DNA of 64,000 nucleotides from a bacterium (GTDB lineage: Bacteria > UBA4055): contig JAKQBN010000076.1 of the NCBI GenBank assembly GCA_029559475.1, positions 1 to 64,000 of the forward strand, in the 5' to 3' direction. The first letter of the stretch is position 1. Each line of letters starts with the position of its first letter. The notes under the pieces were generated by a model. The model was given only the letters and a program-made list of their open reading frames with translations, did no database searches and was not told where the DNA came from. This document shows, in pieces, positions 7,354-15,247 of the stretch. A program made the position numbers and the translations under genes.

Positions 7354-9233
7354 TATCTGGCCTCCTTCTTAAAATCTATCGCGCTTACCGGGCAGGTCGG
7401 TCTGCATGAACCGTCCCCTATGCAAAGGTCTTCGTTGACGGTTATACTCCCGTTTTCGTTCTTTACGAATGAAGGACATCCGAAATCTTCGATACAGGTA
7501 AGATGCCTTTTGCACTTATTCTGATCTATTTCGACATGTTTTTGAACGAACCCTTCCTTTCTTCTCTGCTGCTTCATGAACTTTAGCATGCAGGGATGGC
7601 TGGCAATGACGACCGAGAATCCCTTGTGATCCAGCGATTCCTTAATATATTCAGTCAGTTTGCTCTGCTGGTAAGTATCCACCCTTCTTATGAACTTGAC
7701 GCCGATCGATTCGAGCAGTTTATCGATCGATATCTTCTCGCCGATCTCTCCTGATCCGGCGTGAGGCTGATGCCCAGTCATAGCGGTCGTGCCATTCTCC
7801 ATGATTACGAGCGTAAAATCATGATCGTAAAGAACTGCATTGATGATCGCCGGAAGGCCGGCGTGGAAAAACGTGGAGTCGCCGATAAAAGCTAAGACTT
7901 TCCGCTTTTCGTTGCCTATGGTAAGCCCCGCGGCTGTTCCGTTGGAGTGCCCCATGGATAAAAGCATCTCGCCCATATTGTACGGTTCAAAAAATCCCAG
8001 CGAGTGACAGCCGATATCGCCGACTGTGATCGTTCCTTTCGGCAGTGCCTGCTTTATCGCATGGAATGCTGATCTGTGTCCGCAGCCGGGACACATCTGG
8101 GGTATCCTCGGATTCGCGAATGGCTGGGTTACAGGCTTAATTCCGCTTTCGAACACCTCCGGCCAGTGGCCGGAAAGAATATCCCATGTTCGCTCCGAGG
8201 TTAATTCTCCCATGATGTCATCGTGCGTTTTTCTCGTTAGTATCCTGCATTTTATATTCCTGTCGAAAGCGAGCGACTTTATCTCATACTCCATAATTCT
8301 GTCAAGTTCTTCGATAATTATCACTTCGTCTTTCTCTTTGAGATAATCCGCTATCATTGTCTCAGGCAAGGGGTAACTAAAATTTATCTGTAAAAGATCG
8401 ACTGCATTCCCCGAATTGTCGATGTTTTCCATTACCGATAGAGCAGGCATTGATGACGATATTATACCGAGCTTTTTCCCGTTTATTTCTTCGCAGTCGA
8501 ATGGGGCATAAACCCTGTTGAAAGGAGATCTTTCAGATTCTTTTTTAATTAAATCGAGTTTTTCCATCGCTTTTTTCTTCAGGGGGAAAACCGTTTTTGT
8601 GATAGGCAGATAATGCCCGTTCTTTATATCGAATTCAGACTTGAAGACCTTACTCTCCCCTATCGCACCGAAAGTGATGAGCTCTTTGGCATGACAGACA
8701 TGCGTCGTAAGCCTTAAAATGATCGGCATCTGGTGTTTTTTAGAGAGCTTTGCCGCCTCAAGAAACATTTTATAGGCTTCTGAAGGAGTAGCGGGCTCCA
8801 TGACCGGAATATACGACATTCTCGCAAAGTGGCGGTTGTCCTGCTCGTTCTGACTCGAATTAGCGCCCGGGTCATCACCGAGTATAACAACCAGTCCGCC
8901 TGTCAAGTTCAAGAGACCGAGCTGAACGAGCGAATCGGCGGCGACATTTAAACCGACGGACTTGAAAAATACTACGGACATGTTGCCGTTTATACTCGAG
9001 CCGAAGGCTATTTCCGTCGCCACTTTCTCATTGGTCGCCCACTCGAAATGGAAATCCCTCATTTCTTGAGGAACGCTGTTCAAAGCTTCGGCTATCTCCG
9101 GTGTGGGTGATCCGGGATAACTTGTTATTACTTTAACACCCGCTTCGAGCATCGCTCTCGCAACCGCGTGGTTGCCCATGAATAAACCCTGCCAAGGCTG
9201 TTTATCTGTAAGCTGTTCATAAAATTTCTTCAT
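7353..9233 (-). CDS. iorA: Indolepyruvate ferredoxin oxidoreductase, alpha subunit, with altered Fe-S ligands
   Basis: A 626-residue TPP- and Fe-S-dependent catalytic subunit for ferredoxin-linked oxidation of aryl-pyruvates. The N-terminal pyrimidine-binding domain (VITSYPGSPTPEI) is followed by a transferase domain and a TPP-binding domain with PGCGHRSAF, GDIGCHSLG and GDSTFFHAGLP. The last 53 residues are a bacterial-ferredoxin-like domain, but in each cluster motif the second Cys position is replaced: Cys574, His577, Cys580, Cys586 and Cys604, Asp607, Cys610, Cys614. The start follows AAGGAG. A hairpin terminator of the upstream gene ends only about 20 bases before the start codon. The enzyme call is strong; the state of the clusters is open. 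Confidence 0.9.
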   Translation of the reverse strand: MKKFYEQLTDKQPWQGLFMGNHAVARAMLEAGVKVITSYPGSPTPEIAEALNSVPQEMRDFHFEWATNEKVATEIAFGSSINGNMSVVFFKSVGLNVAADSLVQLGLLNLTGGLVVILGDDPGANSSQNEQDNRHFARMSYIPVMEPATPSEAYKMFLEAAKLSKKHQMPIILRLTTHVCHAKELITFGAIGESKVFKSEFDIKNGHYLPITKTVFPLKKKAMEKLDLIKKESERSPFNRVYAPFDCEEINGKKLGIISSSMPALSVMENIDNSGNAVDLLQINFSYPLPETMIADYLKEKDEVIIIEELDRIMEYEIKSLAFDRNIKCRILTRKTHDDIMGELTSERTWDILSGHWPEVFESGIKPVTQPFANPRIPQMCPGCGHRSAFHAIKQALPKGTITVGDIGCHSLGFFEPYNMGEMLLSMGHSNGTAAGLTIGNEKRKVLAFIGDSTFFHAGLPAIINAVLYDHDFTLVIMENGTTAMTGHQPHAGSGEIGEKISIDKLLESIGVKFIRRVDTYQQSKLTEYIKESLDHKGFSVVIASHPCMLKFMKQQRRKEGFVQKHVEIDQNKCKRHLTCIEDFGCPSFVKNENGSITVNEDLCIGDGSCRPTCPVSAIDFKKEAR

Positions 9234-9252
9234 TGATTCTCCTTTTCAGGTT

Positions 9253-9278
9253 AAAAAAAAGGGCGGCTAACGCCGCCC
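9253..9278 (-). terminator. Rho-independent terminator after the FecR gene
   Basis: Read on the minus strand, GGGCGGC (9278-9272) pairs with GCCGCCC (9267-9261) across a four-base loop and is followed by eight Ts. It ends the kdsA-to-FecR operon. The iorA start codon is only about 20 bases further on, so it may also act as an attenuator for iorAB. Confidence 0.88.
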
Positions 9279-9286
9279 CATCATCT

Positions 9287-10189
9287 TTACCTTTTATTGA
9301 ATCCTTCCCATTCATTAATGAGAATGTTAACATCGGTTTTAGTCTTGTTATATTTCCCATCGCTCCTGATACTGATCATTTCGCCTTTTACGATAGATAT
9401 CCATTCGGAAAGCGTAACTTCATAAGGTCCTGGGATCTCTTTAGGACCTGTAGTCTGTTTTGGCGCGAGGCTTCCGGAGCTTTTCTTCGGCTCGATCTTA
9501 AGTTCGGCCTTCTTCTCTTCTTCCAGATCGACCTCCACCTGACCTTCCATGACCGATATCTCGGTTAGCTTTCCGTCGGCGGTCATTTTATACGCTGTTC
9601 CCAGAACGGCAGCAACAGCTATAGGTGATCTGACTTTAAAATCTTTCTTTTTAGAATCAGCCTTGTTGACATTAGTCCATGATTCCCCGCTGACAAGATA
9701 TCCCTGAAAATTGACCTTGTCTCCTGAAAATTCATATTTGTCGATTATGTATTTTGTGTTTTCGCTCAACCTTACAATGCTTCCGTCCGTAAGCTTAATT
9801 TCGCAGCGGGATTCTTTTCCTGTTAGAAGAGTATCCTTTTCAAATACTTTATCCTCTTCGTCAAGAGAAATAAGCTTCGATCTGTCTTTCGAACTGATCG
9901 TTCCGAGCCTGAAATCAATCTCACCGGCTTCTCTTTTTGACGCTGAAGCAGCCGGTATAGTTTTTTGTGCAGGAGCAGGTTTCGCAGGCTGAGTTTTAGG
10001 CTGAATTACTTCTTTCTTCGTTTGATCTTTTTTTACTTGTTGTTTTTCTGTCTGAGCTATTTTTTTAGCCGGAGCCGTTTTCTCGACAGGTTCTGGCTTT
10101 TTGATATCTTCAGTTTTCAGATCGGGAGCATCGCTTCCGGCGTAACAAAATGAAAAAGCTAAAATTAAGATCATTAATAAATTTTTCAT
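9287..10189 (-). CDS. Exported FecR-domain protein with Lys/Pro-rich linker
   Basis: A 300-residue protein starting at 10189, where GGGGAGGG lies five bases upstream; an ATG six codons earlier lacks such a site. The signal peptide ends ...AFSFCYA. Residues about 25-90 are a low-complexity Lys/Pro/Ala/Gln linker, and about 95-200 form a FecR-like domain (LDEEDKVFEKDTLLTGK, CEIKLTDGSIVRLSENT, SPIAVAAVLGTAYKMTADG). FecR domains in secreted proteins without a TonB receptor or sigma factor nearby usually have structural or peptidoglycan-proximal roles rather than iron signalling, and no sigma factor is present here. It is the last gene of the long minus-strand operon. Confidence 0.75.
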   Translation of the reverse strand: MKNLLMILILAFSFCYAGSDAPDLKTEDIKKPEPVEKTAPAKKIAQTEKQQVKKDQTKKEVIQPKTQPAKPAPAQKTIPAASASKREAGEIDFRLGTISSKDRSKLISLDEEDKVFEKDTLLTGKESRCEIKLTDGSIVRLSENTKYIIDKYEFSGDKVNFQGYLVSGESWTNVNKADSKKKDFKVRSPIAVAAVLGTAYKMTADGKLTEISVMEGQVEVDLEEEKKAELKIEPKKSSGSLAPKQTTGPKEIPGPYEVTLSEWISIVKGEMISIRSDGKYNKTKTDVNILINEWEGFNKR

Positions 10190-10206
10190 ACGGCCCTCCC
10201 CTGTCA

Positions 10207-11418
10207 TTATTTTATCAACGCTGATATTTTATCGATTATCAATTTTGCTATTTCACTTTTATTCATTAGCGGAAATTCTTCAAAACCTGATTTTGAAATA
10301 AAAGTCACTCTGTTGAAGTCTGATCCGAATGCGGGATTTTTTTCATTCGTTTCGTTAAGTATGATCAAATCCAGATTTTTTTCTTTCAGTTTCTTTTTTG
10401 CGTTCAATACCCCTTTATCCGTTTCTAGCGCGAATCCGACAAGTATCTGACCTTTTCTTTTGATCCTGCCGAGTTCTTTTAATATGTCTTTAGTCTTAAG
10501 AAGATCAAGAGTCATATCGTTTTTATTTTTTTTGATCTTTTTATCCGATCTATTCACTGTATAATCAGCTACTGCCGCGGACATTATTACGCAGTCGGCG
10601 TCTTTTGACTCTCTGATGATCTCGTTATACATATCTTCAGAAGAAGAAACATCTGTCCTTCTGATAAAATTACTGCAGACCTCTTCCGTCGGACCGGTTA
10701 CCAGAACGGTTTCCGCTCCGGTGTAAAGCGCTTCTTCAGCCAGCCTGAACCCTGTTTTTCCGCTTGAAAAATTCGAGATATACCTGACCGGATCGATCAT
10801 CTCGACTGTCCTTGATGCGGAGATCAGTATTTTTTTACCTGACAGCTGATCGGTCTTGTTGAGAAAATACAGCGATTCTCTGAATATTTCATCGGGTTCC
10901 GCCATCCTTCCCTTAGCTTTATATCCGCAGGCGAGATCTCCGTATCCCGGATCAATAAAGAATACTCCCTGCTGTCTCAGAATGTCAATGTTTCTCTGCA
11001 CGGCAGGATTTTCATACATTTTTCCGTTCATCGCAGGCGCTATTATCACCTGCTTATCAAAAGCAAGAAGAGCTGTAGATAAAGCGTCGTCCGCTATTCC
11101 GTTAGCGTATTTACCGATTATGTTGGCTGTCGCCGGAGCTATGATAAATATATCAGCCCAGTCCGTCAGAGAAATATGCTCGGTAGACCATTCATTAGAA
11201 TCGGAAAATGTATTGGAATAGACCTTATTTTCTGAAAGCGTTCTGAGAGTAGTCTCTGTAACGAACTCAAGACCGTTCTTCGTGATAACGGTCTTTACGT
11301 TTGCAACGTATTTTTTAAAAAGCCTTATTAGATAGCATGCTTTATACGCCGCTATTCCGCCTGTAATTCCTATAAGGACGTTCTTAGTCTTCAAGCTTTG
11401 TGATATCCTCGTAATCAT
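10207..11418 (-). CDS. coaBC: Bifunctional phosphopantothenoylcysteine decarboxylase/synthetase
   Basis: A 403-residue fusion that makes 4'-phosphopantetheine for coenzyme A. The N-terminal flavin decarboxylase (CoaC) half has GITGGIAAYKA, the catalytic His in EHISLTDWAD, the PAMNGKMYENP substrate clamp and the Cys of DLACGYKAKGRM. The C-terminal CTP-dependent ligase (CoaB) half has GPTEEV, SAAVADY and KIKKNKNDMTLDL. Both halves are complete. The start overlaps the rpoZ end by 35 bases; a TTG at 11394 would give an N-terminus closer to other CoaBC proteins and is an alternative. The order yicC-gmk-rpoZ-coaBC is common in bacteria. Confidence 0.93.
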   Translation of the reverse strand: MITRISQSLKTKNVLIGITGGIAAYKACYLIRLFKKYVANVKTVITKNGLEFVTETTLRTLSENKVYSNTFSDSNEWSTEHISLTDWADIFIIAPATANIIGKYANGIADDALSTALLAFDKQVIIAPAMNGKMYENPAVQRNIDILRQQGVFFIDPGYGDLACGYKAKGRMAEPDEIFRESLYFLNKTDQLSGKKILISASRTVEMIDPVRYISNFSSGKTGFRLAEEALYTGAETVLVTGPTEEVCSNFIRRTDVSSSEDMYNEIIRESKDADCVIMSAAVADYTVNRSDKKIKKNKNDMTLDLLKTKDILKELGRIKRKGQILVGFALETDKGVLNAKKKLKEKNLDLIILNETNEKNPAFGSDFNRVTFISKSGFEEFPLMNKSEIAKLIIDKISALIK

Positions 11419-11716
11419 ATTCCAGTTCGTCGTTCAGCATTTCGTTCATTGAAACTCTGATCGCTTTCGGAAATACCGGAAGATCTCGGTCTATGATCTC
11501 CGCCACGTACTCTTTGTTGTATTCTTTCTCTGTACGTTCGTCAAGGATCGAATTTCTCAGCTTCTCGAACTCTTTGCTGTTCTTTCTTTCGATCTGCCTC
11601 ATCCTGTGGCCGAGAACCATTACCGCTTCGTAAATGTTGGTTGATTTCTCTTCGAACTGCTCCTGGCTGACCTTTCTGTCGTCCCTGTCATTAATGATCT
11701 CGAACTTTTTTTCCAT
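11384..11716 (-). CDS. rpoZ: RNA polymerase omega subunit, Bacteroidetes-like
   Basis: A 110-residue protein lying between gmk and coaBC, the usual place of rpoZ. The core segment NIYEAVMVLGHRMRQI corresponds to the conserved omega helix that contacts the beta' subunit, and the C-terminal part with PKAIRVSMNEMLNDELEY matches the longer omega found in Bacteroidetes and relatives (lysine/proline then a short Met/Glu-rich helix). It assists folding and assembly of RNA polymerase and in many bacteria carries one ppGpp site. Sequence conservation is modest, so context contributes much of the confidence. Confidence 0.8.
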   Translation of the reverse strand: MEKKFEIINDRDDRKVSQEQFEEKSTNIYEAVMVLGHRMRQIERKNSKEFEKLRNSILDERTEKEYNKEYVAEIIDRDLPVFPKAIRVSMNEMLNDELEYDYEDITKLED

Positions 11717-11733
11717 TGTTACCCTTTCTTTTT

Positions 11734-12306
11734 TTATTTTATTATTTTATTCTCTCTGAGAACCTCTTTTAACTCATTGAACGCCGCATCCAGCGAACCG
11801 TTCATTATATTATACGAATATTCTTTCATTTTTTCCATTTCAATTTTAGCGAATTTCAGACGGTTTTCTATAACTTCAGCCGTGTCCGTGCCTCTTTTTA
11901 TGAGTCTTTCTTTTAAAACTTCTAGCGACGGAGGATATATGAAAATCATGATAACGTCTTCAGGATACTGATGTTTTATGTCTATCCCGCCCTGAACATC
12001 AACATCGAAAAGCACATTTTTTCCTTCTTTAAGAGCATCGTCCACGTATTCTTTTAATGTCCCGTAGATGTTCCCGTAAACCTTTTTATACTCGACGAAT
12101 TCTCCCGATGCGATTTTTCTTTCAAATTCATCTTTTGATAAAAAGAAATACTCGATACCGTGCTTTTCTGTACCCCTCGGAGCTCTGGTCGTGGCAGATA
12201 TCGAGAATTCAAGTTCAGGATGTTCCTTTCTGAGCATATTGATAAGAGTAGTTTTTCCTGATCCTGAAGGTGCGGAAAATATTACAAGACGCCCTCTATT
12301 CGACAT
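11734..12306 (-). CDS. gmk: Guanylate kinase
   Basis: A 190-residue enzyme phosphorylating GMP to GDP with ATP. It has the P-loop SAPSGSGKTTL, the GMP-binding segments SATTRAPRGTEKHG and YFFLSKDEF, the GNIYGT segment, and the FDVDVQGG motif followed by the lid region (RLIKRGTDTAEVIENRL). Length is typical. The start overlaps the yicC end by 11 bases. Confidence 0.96.
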   Translation of the reverse strand: MSNRGRLVIFSAPSGSGKTTLINMLRKEHPELEFSISATTRAPRGTEKHGIEYFFLSKDEFERKIASGEFVEYKKVYGNIYGTLKEYVDDALKEGKNVLFDVDVQGGIDIKHQYPEDVIMIFIYPPSLEVLKERLIKRGTDTAEVIENRLKFAKIEMEKMKEYSYNIMNGSLDAAFNELKEVLRENKIIK

Positions 12307-13171
12307 TCTGAACCTGCTCTCTGATAATTTCTATAAGCTCTTTCATACGGACGGAAAGATGAGAAATTTCTGTCATGTTCGTTTTCGCGGATATCGTACT
12401 AGCCTCCCTGTGCATTTCCTGACTGATGTTGTTCAATATCTTGCCTACGGCTCTGTCTTCGCCCAGCGTGGAATTGAAAAGACCAATATGCGACTGAAGC
12501 CTGGTGATCTCCTCTGAAATATCTACTTTATCGCATATAAGAACCAGTTCCTGCTCAAGTCTGTCTTTATTAAAAGCGTCAGTATTTGAGTATTTACCTA
12601 CTCTCTCAAGTAATTTATCGAATTGTATTTTTGCGGCTCCCGAAGCGAGTTCCGATGTCTGAATTACGATCTTTTCGAGTTCATTTATCCTGATGTTAAG
12701 ATCATCCAGTATGTTTTTCCCTTCCTTTTCCCTATATGAGATCATGTCTGAAAGAGCTTTCTCGAAACAGACTGAAACTTTTTGAACTGTATCTTCATTG
12801 TCTCTTTCATCAGTCTGATCTAGCACATCCGAAAACCTCATTATCATGTTCAGATCGATCTCCCCCTTGATTCCTGTTTCGCTTTGAAGCATTTCGAGAG
12901 ATTCTTTATATGCTTTAGCTGCACCGGTATCGAATTTTTTGATGTTTTCAGCTCCAGGCTTAGCGTTAACGTTCACAAATACGGTCAGACTTCCCCTGTT
13001 CAGAATATTCTTAAGCCTGTCCCTGAGCTTTAGTTCGAGCTCGTTCAAAAATGAAGGCATTCTAAAACCTATTTCAAGAAATCTGTGGTTCACGCTTTTT
13101 ATTTCAACCTGTATATCGTGATTTTCGGATGAGACCGAGCCTTTACCGTAACCTGTCATTGATCTGAGCAA
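12296..13171 (-). CDS. yicC: YicC-family endoribonuclease
   Basis: A 291-residue protein of the YicC family (YloC in Firmicutes), RNases with a role in RNA turnover. The diagnostic N-terminus RSMTGYGKG and the C-terminal REASTISAKTNMTEISHLSVRMKELIEIIREQVQNVE-type tail are present, here described by its parts EMHREASTISAKTN and KELIEIIREQVQN. The start is taken as TTG at 13171 because AGGGGG lies five bases upstream and the encoded Met-Leu-Arg-Ser-Met-Thr-Gly matches the family; a GTG at 13198 would lie inside lptC. Classic partner of gmk. Confidence 0.92.
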   Translation of the reverse strand: MLRSMTGYGKGSVSSENHDIQVEIKSVNHRFLEIGFRMPSFLNELELKLRDRLKNILNRGSLTVFVNVNAKPGAENIKKFDTGAAKAYKESLEMLQSETGIKGEIDLNMIMRFSDVLDQTDERDNEDTVQKVSVCFEKALSDMISYREKEGKNILDDLNIRINELEKIVIQTSELASGAAKIQFDKLLERVGKYSNTDAFNKDRLEQELVLICDKVDISEEITRLQSHIGLFNSTLGEDRAVGKILNNISQEMHREASTISAKTNMTEISHLSVRMKELIEIIREQVQNVE

Positions 13172-13181
13172 AACATCCCCC

Positions 13182-13766
13182 TTATTTAATCTTTTCACTA
13201 CCCTCGATGAAGGTTTTTCCGCGAGGTCGTGTTATTTCATATGAATAAAACTTGTCATCTGTTATGAAACCGCTGCCGTAAAGAGTATCTCTGTTGTCCT
13301 TTATCATCACGACATCGCATTCGCTCGATATTTGAGCCAGTTTCCTGTTCCATACAAGAGTGTCTGTAAAAAGCGTATAGCCTTTTGTGGATCTGAAAAC
13401 CACGCTGTCGATAGCCGTAAATACTTCGCTGAGATCATTTATCGTTCCCTTTACGCTTTCGAGTTTTCCGGTATTTTTATTTTTCTCGAAAAATTCAATT
13501 ACAAGTCCGGAATCGATCCTGCTGACTGAATATTTAGAATTGCCTATATTTTCACGAACTACATATCCGCCTTTAAATTTCGCACGCAGATCGTTTTCGC
13601 TTGTAATATTAACATCCATATCCCAGATCACATTGTCAGGAATAACATCATATTCCGAAGATCCTGTCGAAACGACTTTAGTGTTCTTCTCTTTTTCGCA
13701 GGAAAGCGTGGTGATCAACGCTGATATGAGCATGTTAGTCAAGATAAGTTTTTTTAGCTTCTTCAA
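13182..13766 (-). CDS. lptC: LptC-like LPS transport protein
   Basis: A 194-residue membrane-anchored periplasmic protein. A basic N-terminus (KKLKK), a hydrophobic stretch and a Cys at residue 23 (TTLSC) suggest either a single transmembrane anchor or an atypical lipoprotein site. The remainder is a beta-jellyroll with the LptC pattern (WDMDVNITSENDLRAKFKGG, GTINDLSEVFTAIDSVVF, FTDTLVWNRKLAQISSE, LYGSGFITDDKFYSYEI). LptC links the LptBFG exporter to the periplasmic bridge that carries LPS. It starts at a TTG inside kdsC (32-base overlap). Its position after kdsA-kdsC, in the usual LPS order, supports the call. Confidence 0.82.
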   Translation of the reverse strand: MKKLKKLILTNMLISALITTLSCEKEKNTKVVSTGSSEYDVIPDNVIWDMDVNITSENDLRAKFKGGYVVRENIGNSKYSVSRIDSGLVIEFFEKNKNTGKLESVKGTINDLSEVFTAIDSVVFRSTKGYTLFTDTLVWNRKLAQISSECDVVMIKDNRDTLYGSGFITDDKFYSYEITRPRGKTFIEGSEKIK

Positions 13767-14244
13767 ATTTATCGTCTCTTTTTAGAATAAATTCCAGAAA
13801 TTCTCTTACAGCGCCATTTCCGGCTTTCGAGGCTGTCACAAAATCGGCTCTTTCTTTAATCTCAGGCGCGGCGTCTGAAGGAGCGCCTTTTAAACCGGCA
13901 TATTTCATGGCTGACCAGTCGAACCAGTCATCACCGAAATAAGCGATTTCGTCATCACTGAGAGAGTAGCTCTGTTTAATCTCAGCATATGCGCCTGCTT
14001 TATTGACATTCCCGACGAATACGTCTGTTATTCCCAATACTTCAGCTCTTTTGTAGACAATTTCGCCGTATCCTCCTGATATTATCGCGAATTTTATACC
14101 GAGCGCCGGACAGACATGCTTCAAAAAAAATCCGTCTTTAACGCAGAACGGTTTGATCAGCTCTCCACTGGAGCTGTAATACACTTTTCCGTCGGTCAGA
14201 GCACCGTCAACATCAAGAATCACCAGTTTTATTTGTTTCTGCAT
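13735..14244 (-). CDS. kdsC: 3-deoxy-D-manno-octulosonate 8-phosphate phosphatase
   Basis: A 169-residue HAD-superfamily phosphatase that dephosphorylates Kdo-8-P in the synthesis of the LPS inner core sugar Kdo. Motif I is LDVDGALTDG with the nucleophile Asp11 and the acid/base Asp13; motif II is ISGG; motif III is FGDDWFDWSAM. The C-terminal GNGAVREF is the segment that inserts into the neighbouring active site in KdsC tetramers. It lacks a cap domain, as expected. It is four bases downstream of kdsA. Confidence 0.92.
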   Translation of the reverse strand: MQKQIKLVILDVDGALTDGKVYYSSSGELIKPFCVKDGFFLKHVCPALGIKFAIISGGYGEIVYKRAEVLGITDVFVGNVNKAGAYAEIKQSYSLSDDEIAYFGDDWFDWSAMKYAGLKGAPSDAAPEIKERADFVTASKAGNGAVREFLEFILKRDDKFEEAKKTYLD

Positions 14245-14248
14245 AATT

Positions 14249-15073
14249 TTATAGCACTTTTTTTATTTTTTTTATCTTTGTCATAAGTTCGTCCATCTTT
14301 TCTAAAGGGAGCATCGATTTTGAATCTGAAAGCGCATGAACCGGATCTGGATGCGTCTCAATAAAAAGTCCGTCAACACATCCTGTAGCTACTGACGCGC
14401 AAGCCATCTGTATTGCAAATTCAGGCTGTCCGCCCGAAACACTTCCCTCCGCCGCCGGTTTCTGAAGCGAATGAGTAACGTCATATACAACAGGATGTCC
14501 GAAAGCTTTCATCTCCATAAAGTTCCTGAAATCGACAACAAGATTGTTATAGCCGAAAGTCGTTCCCCTTTCCGTAAGCATGATCTTATTATTTCCCGCA
14601 GAGACCGCTTTATCCGCGGCGAATTTCATTTCTTTCGGCGACGCGAACTGACCTTTTTTAATATTAACGATCTTACCTGTCTTTGCTGCAGCGATAATAA
14701 TATCGGTCTGCCTGCATAAAAACGCGGGTATCTGAACTATGTCTACTGTCCTGCCGGCGATCTCGGCCTCAACCGCGCTGTGAACGTCTGTCAGGATGTA
14801 AAAACCGAACTCTTTTTTAATCTGGGCAAGTATTTTTAAGCCTTTAACAATACCCGGACCGACATAAGAATCTACGCTCGATCTGTTGGCTTTCGCATAT
14901 GAAGATTTAAATATTATATCGCATTTGTGCTTTTTTGAAAGTTTGTGCAGCTTTTCGGCGGTCTTAAATGTGATGTCTTCTGATTCGATCACGCAGGGTC
15001 CGGCTATGTAAAAAAGTCCTGCCTTTTTCCCGAAAATTATATTGTCTATCCTGCTTGTTTCCTTTTTAATCAT
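14249..15073 (-). CDS. kdsA: Kdo-8-phosphate synthase, metal-dependent type
   Basis: A 274-residue enzyme condensing phosphoenolpyruvate with arabinose 5-phosphate to Kdo-8-phosphate. The motifs IAGPCVIES, KSSYAKANRSS, TDVHSAVEAE, LTERGTTFGY and DVTHSLQKP are all present. Cys27 in AGPCVIE corresponds to the metal-ligand Cys of Aquifex-type KdsA; E. coli has Asn there, so this should be a metal-dependent enzyme. The start at 15073 was preferred over 15085 because ATGAGGAAATAT places a GAGG site at the right distance. First gene of the minus-strand operon running to the FecR gene. Confidence 0.95.
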   Translation of the reverse strand: MIKKETSRIDNIIFGKKAGLFYIAGPCVIESEDITFKTAEKLHKLSKKHKCDIIFKSSYAKANRSSVDSYVGPGIVKGLKILAQIKKEFGFYILTDVHSAVEAEIAGRTVDIVQIPAFLCRQTDIIIAAAKTGKIVNIKKGQFASPKEMKFAADKAVSAGNNKIMLTERGTTFGYNNLVVDFRNFMEMKAFGHPVVYDVTHSLQKPAAEGSVSGGQPEFAIQMACASVATGCVDGLFIETHPDPVHALSDSKSMLPLEKMDELMTKIKKIKKVL

Positions 15074-15247
15074 ATATTTCCTCATTAAGTGACAGCATTT
15101 TTTTATTTCAGTTTAAGGAATTTGAAAGATAAACTAAATATATCTATATTTCAATAAAAATAAAACGCGCGATCAGTCTTTTTTGTTTACAAAAGGGTAA
15201 AAAATGATTACTTTATTAATGTTTTTATAAAAAGTGAGAACAGAAAA

